64,000 nucleotides of DNA from Inia geoffrensis. Taxonomy: Eukaryota; Chordata; Mammalia; Artiodactyla; Iniidae. A program made the translations under genes and the position numbers. The DNA lies in NCBI GenBank assembly GCA_036417435.1, contig CM070901.1:164258044-164322043 (forward strand), given 5' to 3'. Position 1 is the first letter of the stretch; each line of letters opens with the position of its first letter. The notes under the pieces were generated by a model. That model was not told where the DNA came from, ran no database searches, and worked only from the letters and a program-made list of their open reading frames with translations. Below are positions 35,101 to 50,200 of this stretch, one piece after another.

Positions 35101-38100
35101 TCAAGTTGATTTAGTAAATTTTAGGTAAACATTCCTTCTAGACTGTTCCATTTTTAACCATTATAAATAAAGCTAAAGTGAGCCCCATTGTAACAGCTAA
35201 TATTTACACAGTGCTTATCATGTACCAGTACTGTTATAAGTACCTTATATAATAACTCATTTAATCCATACATCAACCTATAAATTAGGTACTGTTATAG
35301 TACCTATTTTACAGATCAGACAAATGAGGCACAGAGAGGTTAAGCAATTTGCCTATGATCACACAGTAAATGGCAGGGGTAGAATTTAAACCCAGGAAAT
35401 TTGGCTCCAGAGTATATAGTTGGTTTCTTTTTCTTAGAACGCAGACACATTTGCATGAGTGGGAACATTATGTCAAATGGCCCAAACTTTTTTATGACAA
35501 TAAGCATTGTTAATCAGCTTAGTTAAGGGGTTTGGGTGAAACAGGAGGAATTCAGTGTAAGACAACACATTAAATTTTAGATGAAGGCAGCATATTCAAG
35601 AGGAGATGTTAGAGCCGGAATTGGCAATATGGGCCAAATACTTAGAGTTTTGGGGCCTAGGGCTTGAAAAAGATCTGGGGATCACATTCATAAAGGTGAC
35701 AGGAAGCTCATAAAAGTACAGTAGAAAAGACTCCTGAGGGGGAAAGCATAGAGTAATAAAATTACAGGATCAATGGCAGAGCCTTGGGGCACACCCACTT
35801 CTAGGAAGATATAAAGTCAGAGAAGGAGGCTGACTCAACCTGGGGTAAGAGAAAATAGGCCAGAAAGTGATCACCAGAGTTGGGAGACATGAAAACTACT
35901 TTGTAGGCTTTACTACAGAGATCGTGGAAGGAAGAAAGTTTCAGCGAAGACAGGATGGGCAAGAGGATCAAATGAAACAAAGAAAAGTGAATAAACTCAA
36001 AAAAGGCCACTAGATTTAGCAACTAGAAGATTACTGATGATAGCACGTAAGTATGAGAAAAATGCTGAGAGTAGGATGTATGGTTTGATAGTCCAGTAAC
36101 AAAAAGGTGGGTGACAGGTCTAACATTAATTAGATAAAGAAACAATTGAAAGGGAAAAGAATATTCAGCACAATAGGAGGAAGGGAATCAAGGATTTGTA
36201 TTTCACCAGAGAGAATATGTCTGTAGATTTATTTCATGTTCTTAATGATCCAAGATAACGTAAGGGAACAAGAGCATGCATAATCCAAAAAGAAATTCTA
36301 TTTGATTTTGGAATACGTTAGATTTATTTTTAAGCAGATTAAACTTTATATTTTGCTTAGGCTATTATTTAACACTTAAGTACTTTCAATACTCTGTTTA
36401 CATCAGACTCTTAGACTCCCTTTTTATTACTGCTAAAACTATCTGCAAGTGTGTATTCCCTAAGTGCACAGCTGGGAGGAGGAAAGGGGTGATTTGGGAA
36501 CAATTTGAGATAATGAATGGCAAGGGGGAACTGGTCCATAGATGAAATATCAGCATGAGTAACAAAACAAACAGCACATGTGGATAGCCAAAGGGTGATT
36601 ACATTAAGATTACTACTTTGTAGCAGGATGACAAAAGCACCTAGTTTTGGTTCTTTTCTTTTGTGCAAGGGGATGTTAAAACTCCAAAGACTGAACCGTA
36701 TACTTCATTAAACCACTTGCCAGGAATGGGTTAAACTGATGATTTTCAAACTTTTTTGATGGAGACACAGAATAAGAATGTGACATCTTGACCTAGCACC
36801 ATATATATACATATGTATGAAAGTTTCATTAACAGTATTTACCCTTATTACATGGTTACACACTCTGATATTTCTACTTTGTTTCACTTTTATAAATGAT
36901 GATCACAACACACTAAAATTGCTTTATGTTCCAACAGTCACAATGCAGACAACCCGGGACAGGGAGGTGGTAGGCTTCATCTTTAGAGCCATCAGAGATA
37001 GGACACCATCATTTTAAAAATTCAATAATAAAAAGAAATGTTAAGTGCTCCCATGAATGGTACAGAAAGTAAAAGCAAAATAGAATCATAATAGGCTAAG
37101 ACAGATGGAGAAGGTTTTTGCCCTGGAAGAGAAAGGATTTGAGGCAGACCATGAATATAGATTAAAAAGTCAAGCCACAAAGGAGGGGGCACATCTGACT
37201 TCAGGAACGTCTGAAGAAAAGGCACGCATATCAAGGGAACAATGAATTCCAGTAAAAATTGTGTGGTTTTAAAGGACTTAAATGGCCACTGAAGAAAATG
37301 ACTTAAATAGAGGAATCTATTTCCCTGAGCATTTCCTCAACCTGAGACCTATAAATGATTCATGATGCGACATGAAAGTGACTACAAAATATAAAAAACG
37401 TCTGCTTGAAATTTATAGATACAGGATACAAGAAAACTAGGATCAAGCCTGAAAGCACAAAGCTGCAGGTCAAACCCCAACAAGATGCAAACATGGACAT
37501 TCTTCTCCAGTTAAACCCATTTTACTAATATACTATTACTAATAACAGCAGCCACTACCCATATTGAGGACCTACTAAATGCTAGGCACTTTGCAAGATC
37601 TATCTGGTGCATACATTCTTTCTGTTGTCACAAAAGACACTTATCCATTTTATGAATAAGGAAACTGAGGTTCAGAGAAGGTCTATCTAGAACCAAAGGC
37701 CAAGTTATTTTTGTTTCACACACTGCCTCTCCACAAAAACAAAGTCCTTTCTTATTAAAAAACAAGCCAAAACCCCACAAAATACCAACCTGTTCTGAAG
37801 TAGATAAAGGAAGGGGCAAGGACCCTAATTCCTTCAGTAATTCATTTGTTTCCTTGGCAAGCTGATTTGTAGAGTGCTGTAACTGTTGCCTAAGACAGAA
37901 AAGATATGTTTTAGGATATTCTCACTTCTTGAGAGCTGTTGGTATCAGTTCGTTCTCAGAGTGTCTCACAACGCAGGGAATGAAAGGGCACTTGAAGAAA
38001 TGGGTTCCTAGATGCCCAGGTTCACAACAAAAATTCTGGAAATACTACCCAGTCATACTCACCTCAAGTCGTCTTCATATTACTGAGTAGAAAGAACCTG

Positions 38101-41100
38101 CCTCAATGAAACCTGCTGACTGGGTATTTTAACTCCTCGGGGAGGAAGGAAAAGCATTCTCAGCAGTTCTGATAGAAGAAGAGCAACTGCCCCCACACCT
38201 CAATCTAAGAGTTTTAACACACTGAACACTCTCAAAACTCTCGTATTGATTTGCGCAGGAGTTCTGCATGGGTACCGTCTGTCACAGTCCACTGACTAGT
38301 GCCAGAATCCAGGCACTGGAGGTTGGATGAAATGTGCATTAGAGGCACAGCTTCCACCCTAGGGAACAACCTCTGAAGATCTACTCCCACGCTCTTGCTC
38401 AAAGCTCATGCTTTTTCAGCTTTATCCTTGGCTCCCTACCTGTCCCTTAGGCCTGACTTTCTAGCTCTTCCCTCCAAAACAAAGAAGCCCTATACTGTGT
38501 AAAAAAATGTAACGAGCAGAGGGGGAAGGAAATTAAAGAGGGAAGAATGTGTGCTATATTAAGTGGGATTGAAAGGTAGTAGAAATACAAAAAAGGCTCC
38601 TTTAGGGCTTCCCTGGTGGCGCAGTGGTTGAGAGTCCGCCTGCCGATGCAGGGGATACAGGTTCGTGCCCCGGTCCGGGAGGATTCCACGTGCCACGGAG
38701 CGGCTGGGCCCGTGAGCCATGGCCGCTGAGCCTGCGCGTCCACAGCCTGTGCTCCGCAGCAGGAGAGGCCACAGCAGTGAGAGGCCCGTGTACCGCAAAA
38801 AAAAAAAAGGCTCCTTTAGTCATGGTTTCTTCTACTATCTGGCCATTTCTACAAAGGGTTTAAGGGAGGACAGGGAAACCTCACCATTAATTACTAATGT
38901 TTTTTTCACTGCAAAGGGGCCTCCAAGATAAAAAAAATAAAAATAAATAAATAAATAAAACAAGGGAGTCAAAACCAAGAGGGAGACAAAACAAACAAAC
39001 AAAAACACCCCAAGAGGGAAGTCAATCAGAAGCCTGAGCCTCGCAGACAGTACTAACATACCCAGAGCTATCTCACATCTCCCTGGAAAAAGCTCAAAGT
39101 AGTAAGTCATTCTCTCACTTCACAGTGTCTAGGACAGGAAACAAAGAATATTGTTCAGTGTGTGTTAAAGATGAAAACTAGAACTTCTAAAAGCAGAGAT
39201 GGAGTCAAGAGGACATAATAAGAAGAATCTATTCCACGATTCTCTCCCTCAGACTCTCCTCGGGTCATTCTGAATACATTTTTCTAATATGATAGACAGT
39301 TGGAAATCCAACCAGATTAGACGAGCGCTGTAGATCATCAGGAGGCCTCTGCCAACAAGGAAGCTCATTTAGGCAGAATGTAGTTTAAGAGTGGTAGGGA
39401 TTCCCTCTCTGCTTCCCTAAATTGTTCTGCTAAACTGCCCAAGGGAGGAAAGAAGCAGCGTTCCAGGACTCTGCGAGGCAACGGAGATCACAACCCATTA
39501 ATATATTTTGTTGCTCCCCTTCTAGATCCAGCTATGACCTCATATCCCACTGCCTCTCATTCTGATTTCACAGGCCTGAAACCTCAGCTGCCAGGCAGCA
39601 AGGGTATTAAGTGTGTCCCCAAAAGGTCCTCACAAATCCCAACCTTGTTAGGAAGCTACTCACAGATTTTCCTGTAGCTTGCTTGAATCTTGCTTAGTTC
39701 CTAGTTGGCTCATCAAATTCTTTATCTGAGCAGCTGGGGAGAGAAGAAAAAAGGATTTATTGAAAAGAAAAACACAGGGCTTCCCTGGTGGCGCAGTGGT
39801 TAAGAATCCACCTGCCAATGCAGCGGACACGGGATCGAGCCCTGGTCCAGGAAGATCCCACATGCCGCGGAGCAACTAAGCCCGTGCGCCACAACTACTG
39901 AGCCTGCGCTCTAGAGCCCATGAGCCACAACTACTGAAGCCCGCGTGCCACAACTACTGAAGCCCACGCGTCTAGAGCCCGTGTTCCACAACAAGAGAAG
40001 CCACCGCAATGAGAAGCCCGTGCACCGCAACGAAGAGTAGCCCCCACTCAGCAATGAAGACCCAACACAGCCAAAAATAAATAAATAATTTTTTTTAAAA
40101 AAGAAAAATACATTCATCACGAGCATCCTAATTCTCAGATCACTGGTCTCTCTCCACATCCTGAATAAGTACATACAACTAATTGAAAGCATGCTATGAT
40201 CAAGACCTTGGCATATATATTCCCGTCTAAAGCTACTTATAAGGTCCGCCTTTCTCCTCTAGAGTAACTGTGCCACTAAGTAGAGGGTGGTGGTTTTGTT
40301 CGTCACTCCCAAAGAACTCCCACATTTTGCCAGATTTCCCATGGCACTGGTTAAAATGTTCATCGCTTTTGGAATGGCCTTGATACCAAATATCAATTCA
40401 CAACAATAAAAATTTAAATTCACTAAAACACAATATTTTATACGGCAAACGTTTCTGGAAAGACAATGTACACTTATTATTAAGTTACCACTAACTGAGC
40501 ACCTCTATGTGCCAAGTACTATATTAGGAGCTTTGTATACATAATCTTATTAATTTTCATAGCAACAGTCTGAAGTAGATGTATCTTCACTGTGCAGATG
40601 AGGAAATATATTTAAAGAAGTTAAATATCTTATATAAGGGCACACAAAAAGTAGCAGGGCAAAAAAATCAATCCCAGGTACATCAGACTGCAATGCCTAT
40701 ATTTTAACTACGCTGTCTGTAGACAAACAGTGTATCGTTTTGTTCAGATTACTCTACCTAGATATTGTGCTAAGATATGGAATGGTCATGTTTGAATCCA
40801 AGATGTTTAAGCCCCTAGCCCTGGACGAGGAAAGCAGAGGAATGGATTATCTCTCAATAAGGAGAAACACCAGCCTGCCTGGGAATGTGAACACCCTTGT
40901 CCCTCACTGACTTCTGCAACAGAAGCAGAGCCCCTGATTTCCCATGTCCTGCTTTCTATTTTCTTTTTCTGGTTGGCAGGGAGGACGAGGGAGATTCATC
41001 CATTCATTCATTCATTCATTTGCAGAGCTTGGAATCTTATTGTACGACTTTCTTGTTTGTTTACACGCTTGCATTTTAAGAGCATTCCCTGTCTTCTATT

Positions 41101-44100
41101 GCAAGTAGCTGGAATACGGAACACAATAATAGAGTACTTTTAGCCCAGGGGAAACACAATTAATTATCTTCAAGTTTCACTAGAACTTCAAGAGATACTA
41201 TAACACAATAGGTAATATATGGCTCCTCTGGCCAAAAGACAGTGTCCTTTGTGAGGGCCTTTCCTACCCTCTCAGGATTAATGCCCAAGTTTCACCTGTG
41301 AAACACCAGACTGCTAATTGACTGGCTTAGTGGAAGAAGATGAGGAAACCAATGTATACTGTATCATTTGTATATATCTCATAGGAACAATATATAAACA
41401 AGGCTTCAACGTCCAATGAAAACGAAATTGCACTTATTAGAATTTTAAATTTTAAAAATTAATTGTTCCTGGGACTTCCCTGGTGGCACAGGGGTTAAGG
41501 CTCCATGCTCCCAATGCAGGGGGCCCAGGTTCGATCCCTGGTCAGGGAACTAGATCCCACATGCATACCGCAACTAAGAGTTTGCACGCCAGAACTAAGG
41601 AGCCCACGTGCCACAACTAAGGAGCCCACCTGCTGCAACTAAGGAGCCCACGAGCCACAATTTAGGAGCCCGTGAGCTGCAACTAAGGAGCCCACCTGCT
41701 GCAACTAAGGCCCAGCACAACCAAAATAAATAAATAAATTTTTTAAATTAATAAATAAAAATAAAAATTAATTTATTCTTATGATAAGATGCTTCTTAAA
41801 TAACAAAATTTTGGGGTCAGAGTCATAACCTTGGCCCTAATTCGGTCACCAAGGGTAGTAAAAAGGCAAGCTGAAGTTTATTAAGTACCAGTTACCTTAC
41901 AAAAACACAGATGTGTTAATAGCCTCTAAGTCTGTTAAGAAACAATAATTAAGCAAAATCTTCCAGGTGATTGCTGAGTGACTCTTCTCCTAAGTAGAAA
42001 CTGAACAACTTAGTCCTTAGCAGCATGTACAAGTTATTTCTCCTGTAAAAAATTAATAAACAGAAACTTCAGTTAAACAGAGTTGGGAGACCAGAAGGGG
42101 GAGCTCGCACACCCTGCCACAACAGCCAAGCCCAACTGCTATGAAGACGACTCCTCTCAGCCAATGAAAAGCCATGGACTCTTTGTTTGCTATACCCCTC
42201 CCAACTTCCTTTTCCCCTTCCCTTGCCAGGAGGGGGATTCCACTTGGCTAGCCATGATTGCAGACCCCAAACTGCAACTCTCTGCTGGTCGTGAATAAAC
42301 CCCTCTTTGCTGGAGAAATATCTGGCAGTCTCTGTTTTAGGTCAACACTCCCTAGCCCAAATCCCTGTGTCATCATGGGTGTAACAAAGCAAAATTTTGC
42401 AAAGTCAAGAATATATTGGTTTGTAACACTTCAAATTATGATTTTATCTTATTTTGAGGCCATTTTTTAAGTAAAACTATAACTCCACTTTTACAATAGA
42501 AATACAGAATTCACTTGATTAAAAAGTTGCCTTTTGACAAACTTTCCTAAAATGTATCTATTCTATTAAATGAGGATTTTTAGCTTATTGGTTCCATTGG
42601 AAAATGTAAGCACTAAAATCCTGCATTCTGCTAAAAAAAACACTATGTAAGATATAAATAATCATTTTTCATCACTAAGATGTATAATGTCCTTCTTACC
42701 TAAGTCAAATGGGAATCAGGATCAAAGCTATCTACTGGGTGGCCAAAGAAATAATTTAAGAAAGAGGACAGACGTTAGCATTTACTGAGCATTCACCATG
42801 TGCCAGACAATGCGCTACATACTTGATGTGGTATAATAAAAAATATATTTGGTCTTTGTCCCCAGTTCTTGGCATAAAGCTCCTAAAACCCTCGGAATTT
42901 CCAGAGTGATAGTAGTGTCTTTTGTTATTCATAAAGGGTTCCTTTGGAGCAGACTGAGTTTACCTATTGAAGTGACTTAGGGTAGGGCTCCTGATAGGTT
43001 TAGGTTGGGTGGGGTTAGTCACCAGAAAGATCAAGTGATTATCAGGTTGGAACTTTCAGTTCCACCCATCAACCTCTGGAAAGGCGGTGGGGGGCGGGGG
43101 GGGGGGGGGCGCCGGGGGGCGGAGATGCGGGGAGGGTGTCAGCGCTCAGAGAGAGCATGGAAGTTCTGAGCTCTTCCCACATACCTTGCCCTATGCATCT
43201 CTTCTATCTGGCTGCTCCTGAATTATATCCTTTTATAATAAGCCAGTAATCTAGTAAGTAAATGTTTTCCTGAGTTATGTCAGCTGGGCTAGCAAACTAG
43301 CTGAACCTGAGGAGGGGCTCATGGGAACCTCCAATACGGCTCACTGGTCAGAAGCACAGATAAGAACTTGGACTTACAATTGGCATCTGAAGGGGGTGGG
43401 GTGGGGGGAGTCTTGTGGGACTAAGCCCTTAATTTGTGGAATCTGATGCTAACTCCAGGTAGCGTCAGAATTGAGTTAAATTGGAGGACACCCAATTGAA
43501 GTCCAGAGAATCTGATAATTGCTTGGTGTGTGGTAAATCCACACATCGGGTGTCAGAAGTATTGACAGTGGAGGAAACACAGAAGTGTTTTTCCTTCACA
43601 CTTGATAAGTATTATCTTATTAAATAAGCATTATTACAGATGGGCACACTGAGGCTCACACTGAGTGTTACAAAACTCATTAATTCATTTATTTAGAATA
43701 CCTACTCTACACTGTTATATGCTCTAGAAGATATTGCTCTCGAGAAGCTTACATTTTAAGGAAAAGAGATAATAAGCATATATCAGGTGGTGATACGTGC
43801 TATAAAGAAAAATAAATTCAGGTAAAGGCTGGTAGGGAGGGGGTACTAGTTTACACGGGGCGGTCAGAGAAGACTTCTCTGATAAGGTGACACAGAGCAG
43901 AGACCTAAAGGAAGTGAAAGATCAAGCCATGCGAAATTTCTGGGGGAGCTCTCTAGCAGAGAGCATTAAGCACAAAATCCCCAAGGCAAGAGCACTTGTT
44001 GTGATGGAGGCACAGGAAGCCTAGAGGGAGCAAAAGAGAGGTAAGAGAGAGAGGGGTGCCAGATTACGTAGGGCCTTGTAAACTAGAGCAAGGACTTCGA

Positions 44101-44192
44101 ATTTTAAAGAAATGTGAGGCCACTGATGGTTTTGAGCAGAGTGTCATAAAAACCAGAATTCAAACCCAGGAGGGTTAATTCCAATAACTATA

Positions 44193-44241
<49 letters not shown>

Positions 44242-47200
44242 TTTTTTTTGCGGTATGTAGGCCTCTCACTGTTGTGGCCTCTCCCGTTGCGGAGCACAGG
44301 CTCCGGACACGCAGGCTCAGCGGCCATGGCTCATGGGCCCAGCCGCTCCACGGCACGTGGGATCTTCCCGGACCGGGGCACGAACCCATGTCCCCTGCAT
44401 CGGCAGGTGGACTCTCAACCACTGTGCCACCAGGGAAGCCCCCAACAACTATATTTTTTATGCCACACTAGGTTCTCTCAAAAGGCTGACGCTTAAAGGA
44501 AATACACAGAACATAGTGACTTAGGGCAGGCCTCCGTTTCCCAGTGTTCCACTTCGCCCCACCCTGCTTATCTGATAGCTTCCTAACTTAATAGCTCTCT
44601 GCTCCAGATAGGCTGATGCCCTTGCTCTAACCTGCTCCCTTCCCGGACTCCCTCCCACCTTTGGTAAGGTTCCTGTGTACTCACCACAGTTCAGCAGAGT
44701 GCCAGCACCCAGCGGGTAATAAGTAATTGCTGATTAATTGAGTTAGCCTCTGTTTTATGTCATGCCACTTTCAAGGCAGAAGATATGAATAAACATGAGC
44801 CAGGAATAATGAGACCTACACTCTAAGCCAGATTCGACCACTAACTAGATGTAGGGTACCGGACAAGTCATTTCATGTTGCTGGGTCTCTTTCACCAATT
44901 GTATATGATATTCAGGTTTAACTAACATATACTGAGTACTTACTATTTGTCACAGTACTTACTATTTGTGTGGGGCTTTTTATTCATTAAATTATTACAA
45001 CTATGTAAGGACTAAATGATCTCTAAGTACTCCCACCACTGCTCAATGCTAAAATTCAGCAATAATGAAGAAGCTCTAGTCCCAGACGAAGCTCAAGCAG
45101 TGTTTTCAAGCCAGAGTTTGGCTTAGAGAGACTCTGCCTGTGTACAAATGGGACTGGACTGACTATATGCCTCTGATGGCACTGACCACATTCTACTCAT
45201 TTTTGTATTTGCATAACCACACACACATACATACCCCTCCAGAAAATAGTTGGTTACAGGGTGACATATAAAGGGAAATGTTACCGGTATGGCAGTTCAA
45301 GGAAACATTTCATCTTACTGACTGTCTTTATATAGAGCATTCTCCTTAGAAGCTCTACAGGTATGTCAAAGTTTCAAGTTGTTAATCGTCTATCAAACCA
45401 TATTAAATGCCCTAGAGAGCAAAGGGGACTTTACAGACTTCGGGGGGAAAAAAAATCAATTGAAATTCAGCTGCTCTTTGTATACTCTCAGCTGAGGACT
45501 TTTATTTATCTAGACTTTCTGACTTTTTTTGTTTGCTGAGATTACCTGAATTGGGATGGGGGGTGGGGCGGAGGAGGACTTTATAGGGTCACTTACTAGT
45601 TAAGCACCAGAATGAATCCAAGCCTCCATCAATTCTATCTAAATTCCTGCATATTGATATTTTCCTAAAAGTTTCCAGCAAGACTCAGGTATCAGGTGCC
45701 CCAAAACTCAAATGATAAAGACAGTGGTGTCTACATCTACTGGAAGTATAACTGTTTTGTATACCGCCCTCCATAACCACCAACATCAGAGGTTTATTTG
45801 AAAATAGTGACTTAATGACCCATCTGTTTTACAACTAAGAACTGTATCCCTTAAACCCAAAGCACAAAAAGAAATAGAATAGTGTGAATGTTTACATACA
45901 TGCTTATTTTCACTTGAATGTACTTAAAATGTCAAGAAGTACAGTGATACTTCTTGGAACAATTTTTATCAAAATGGGCTACATCTAAAAGGGTTTTCTG
46001 GTCAGCTTGGTTAATGGGAAAACTCCTTTTCTAAGCATTCTAGTAAATACAAGTTTTACTTTAGATTGATTTGTCACAATATTTTGGATGAAAATAATTG
46101 AGTATCTGTCCTCTATGAAATGCTACATAATCCTGGAAACCAGATGACTAGGCCTCAGTTCCACGTAAGCAATTTTTTTATTTTTAAAACTAGGCCTCAA
46201 TTTCTCCTATCACTGACCTCTTACTTTTAAAAGCATGTGCTGGCTAAAATTTTTGAAAGACTATGAAGCAAATCAATTTATTGCATGTTACAGCTAACAT
46301 CCACACTAGGAACTACTCTAAACTGAACACTGTTCATGTGCTTTTAGCTGATATAACTTTAGGCAGAATGTGAATCTCCAAATGAACCTTAATCCAAATC
46401 AATGTCTAGTCATATCAAAAGCAACTACCATCCAGGTAAAAATTTCTTCATCTGAGAGACTCAAATGCTCTAATTCAGTATATTAAACAAGCAAATATAA
46501 ATTCAAAGAAAGAGCATTATTTACATTAAATGAGAAAATGATAGCCTATGTGGTCATTATTACAATGAAGTCATCTCAGTGTCTTTGAAAATTAGGTTTG
46601 CACTGCTTTTGCAAAGCTACAATGAAAATGACCTGACTTTTTAAAAGTAGCCACTATAGGACTTCACTGGTGGCACAGGGGTTAAGAATCTGCCTGCCAC
46701 GGGGTGGTGGTGTGATGAATTGGGAGATTGGGATTGACATGTATACACTAATATGTATAAAATGGATGACTAATAAGAACCTGCTACATAAATAAATAAA
46801 TAAAATAAAATTCAAGGAAAAAAAAAAGTAGTTTCTCTCTTTCAACTTCCTAAGACAGGAGAGATTTCTAGCAACAACAACAACAAAAAAGAATCCACCT
46901 GCCAAAACAGGTGACTTGGGTTTGAACCCTGGTCCAGGAAGATCCCACATGCCACAGAGCAACTAAGCCCGTGCGCCACAACTACTGAACCTGTGCTCTA
47001 CAGCCCACAAGCCACAACTACTGAGCCCACACGCCACAACTACTGAGCTCGTGTGCCGCAACTACTGAAGCCACGCGCCTACAGCCCGCGCTTCGCAACA
47101 ACAGAAGCCACCGCAATGAGAAGCCCGCGCACCGCAACAAAGAGTAGCCCCTGCTCACTGCAACCAGGGAAAGCCCACGCACAGCAATGAAGACCCAATG

Positions 47201-50200
47201 CAGCTAAAAAAAATTTTTTTTAAAGTAGCCGCTATACTACAATAGTAAAGCTCTAAACTAAACTGAACATGAATACTAAAGATCAAAGGTATAATCTTCT
47301 ATTTACTATACCCATGACAGGACACGAACTCGTTAAGAGCACAGACTCTCAGTTAAGACTGCTGTGTGTTATTCCTGGTTCCACCACTTCCTAGCAAAAG
47401 TTTCTATTCCTCTGTGCCTCAGTTTCCTCACCTAAAAAATGGGAAAAACAAGAGAACCCTCATATGGTTGTTGTGAGGATGACCTAAGATAATATGAAGC
47501 TAAATTTAGAACAGTGTCTGGCACTTAAAAGAACTCAATTAAGGGTAGCTATTATTATCAAACTCGAGACCAAGAAAAATGTACTTAGCAATGATAAAAT
47601 CAATTAAGTACATATCGAATGCTAACTACATATCCACTGCTGTGCCAGGCACTGAAGCTAAAGACAGCTGTACAATGCGTGATCACTATCCCCACAACAA
47701 AACTAATAGTAATCTCTCAGTTGGAATAACAAGGTCAAAAAGCATGAATTAAAGACTACAGAATAAAGTAAGTGCTAAGCTTGCAAATTCAAAGGAAAAA
47801 ACCAAAATGATAGCTAACATTTCTTAAACAATGTTGCAGGCACTGCTTTAAGCACTTTATATAAATTACTTCACTTAATTCTCACAATCCTGTGAAGTAG
47901 AGTCTATCATTAACTCCATCTTATAGATGAGGAAACTGTGAAATAAAGAGGTACAGCAATATGTTTACATAGCTAGTAAGAAGCAGATCTAGGACTCAAA
48001 CTCAGGCAGTCTGACTCCTGAGCCTGCTCGCTTAACTACTAAACTATAGTGGAGCAGGGGGCTCAACCAATGATATCACCATTTACTGAATGTCTACTAT
48101 GTACCGGGCACTAGACTAGGCACTTTCAAACATCCCACTTTAACAACACCATTCATTTTACATATGGGGTAACAGACAGAAAGGGGAACTAGCCTGCCCA
48201 AGGTGAACAGTACAACACAGAGGAGCAAGGACTCAGTCACAGATCTACTGAGCTTAAGGCCCAGGCTCTTCCTGACTTCACTCTTTCAAAAGCAAAGGAA
48301 GGCTTAGTTACAAGGGGCAGGATTTAAGCACAACTCAAAGGATTTTTATAATTTAGCTAGCTAGTGAGATAGGAAAAGATTAAAGAAAGGAGGAACAGAA
48401 AGAGCAAAAACTTGCAGCAAAACCCCGTGTTTAGGAATGTTAAGAAAAACAGCCTGCCTTTAACAAAGAAAAGTAGAAAATATGGCTAATTTGGGTTAAG
48501 ATGACAGAGACAGTGAAAGCAAGGTGGAATGTTAAGATCTGATACAGCAGACAACAGAGAGCCGCCATAGGCTCTTGAGGAGGTGAGTGGTATAATGAAA
48601 ACAGGACTTTAGACATACTGCTGATAGCCTTATCAGGATGAACTAGAATGGGAACAGAGACACTGAGACTATGCTGCTGGACTACAGAGGCTGAGATCAT
48701 GAAGACTTACGACAAGGGCAATGAAATAAAGATAAAGAGCAAGGGGCCAATATGAAAATAACTCTGAAAGAACAACCCAGAGGACTGCACATGATAATCA
48801 GTTTTAAAAGTTCAACTGCTTTTAATTTTTTTAGTAAACAGAACCATATCAATAAATTAGCAACGTTGGGCTTCCCTGGTGGTGCAGTGGTTAAGAATCT
48901 GCCTGCCAATGCCGGGAACATGGGTTCAAGCCCTGGTCCAGGAAGATCTCACATGCTGTAGAGCAACTAAGCCCATGTGCCACAACTACTGAGCCTGCGT
49001 GCCACAACTACTGAAGCTCACACGCCAGAGCCTGTGCTCCGCAACAAGAGAAGCCACTACAATAAGAAGCCCGCACACAGCAACGATGAGTAGCCCCCGC
49101 TCGCCGCAACTAGAGAAAGCCCGCGTGCAGCAACAAAGACCCAATACAGCCAAAAATAAATAAATAAATAATTTTTTTAAAAAAATTAGCAACGTTAAAG
49201 AACAGAAATGATGTTCTTTAATCTCTTCAGAGATAACTTGGTGCCTGTTAAGGTTATTTCCTTATATCTGCCTCAGCAATACTTGCCCAGACCTTTTGTT
49301 TCACAATAGGCAGAGTCAAGCAGTTTTCTTCTGTAGCCCACACATACTGATAACAACCCCTTGTACCAGGCAGTCAACCTTAGCTGTACCTATAACAACC
49401 CACGCAGTGGCCTGCTGTATTTCAGGCTGATATGCTCAGCAATTCCAAACCCACATATGTGAAAAAACCCACAGTTGAGAAAAAAGAATAGCTATTCTCT
49501 CAAATTTTCAATAGATACAGGTCCTTGCAGGACTATATGTATGTGGGCATATGTCTGGGAGGTCACATTCAGACTGTATACTTAGGTATACTGGCCACGT
49601 CTGGGGGATGGGCACCAGCCTGATAAGTGGGTAGAAGCAATGTCACCCTACCAATTTCAAATTCCCAGTGCCTCAGTAAACAATCCCAAGGGGAGAATTC
49701 CAACTCACACTGACTAGGGTCATAAGATGTGGTAGGAACCACACAGCACAAGGTAAATGAGTCAGGAAGAGTTCCAAGACGGTAGAGAAACCTCATTCAT
49801 TCAGATCTACTAAATACAATTTACTAAGCATCAAGACCCTAAATGATATGATCCCTCGCTACCTCCCTGGCCTCTTTTACTACTATGCTCCCCTTCTCTA
49901 ACTGTAGTCCAGCCACACTAGTCTCCTTGCTACTCTTGAAAGCACTGAGGTCTTTGCTCTTGCTATTCCCTCTGCCTAGGATGCCTTCCCCCAGCTACTC
50001 ACGAGGTTCTCTCCCTCACTTCATTCAGGTGTCTACTCAAACATCACCCCCTCAGAGAGGCCTTCCTTGACCAACTGATGTAAAAATATAAAATAGCACA
50101 CCCACCCTCTTGCTCTCCTCACTCTCTGTTCCCTTATTTTTTTCTTCATAGCACTTATTATTTCTCAATATTGTTTATATATGTGCATGTATGCATACGT

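Larger units (their letters stand above)
42770..43690 (-). repeat. MIR SINE interrupted by an LTR
   Basis: GCATTTACTGAGCATTCACC lies left of the LTR, and AGTATTATCTTATTAAATAA with GGGCACACTGAGGCTCACAC right of it. Together they read as one antisense MIR. Confidence 0.7.

Noticed and set aside
41570..41710. Regular short repeats that could suggest a CRISPR-like array
   Set aside because: Units are contiguous and diverged, without unique spacers, and lie inside a SINE of a mammalian genome.
23656..43600. The two LTRs as the ends of one provirus
   Set aside because: They are 18 kb apart with STX12 exons between them. Copy 2 has its own 5-bp duplication, and no retroviral genes lie between.
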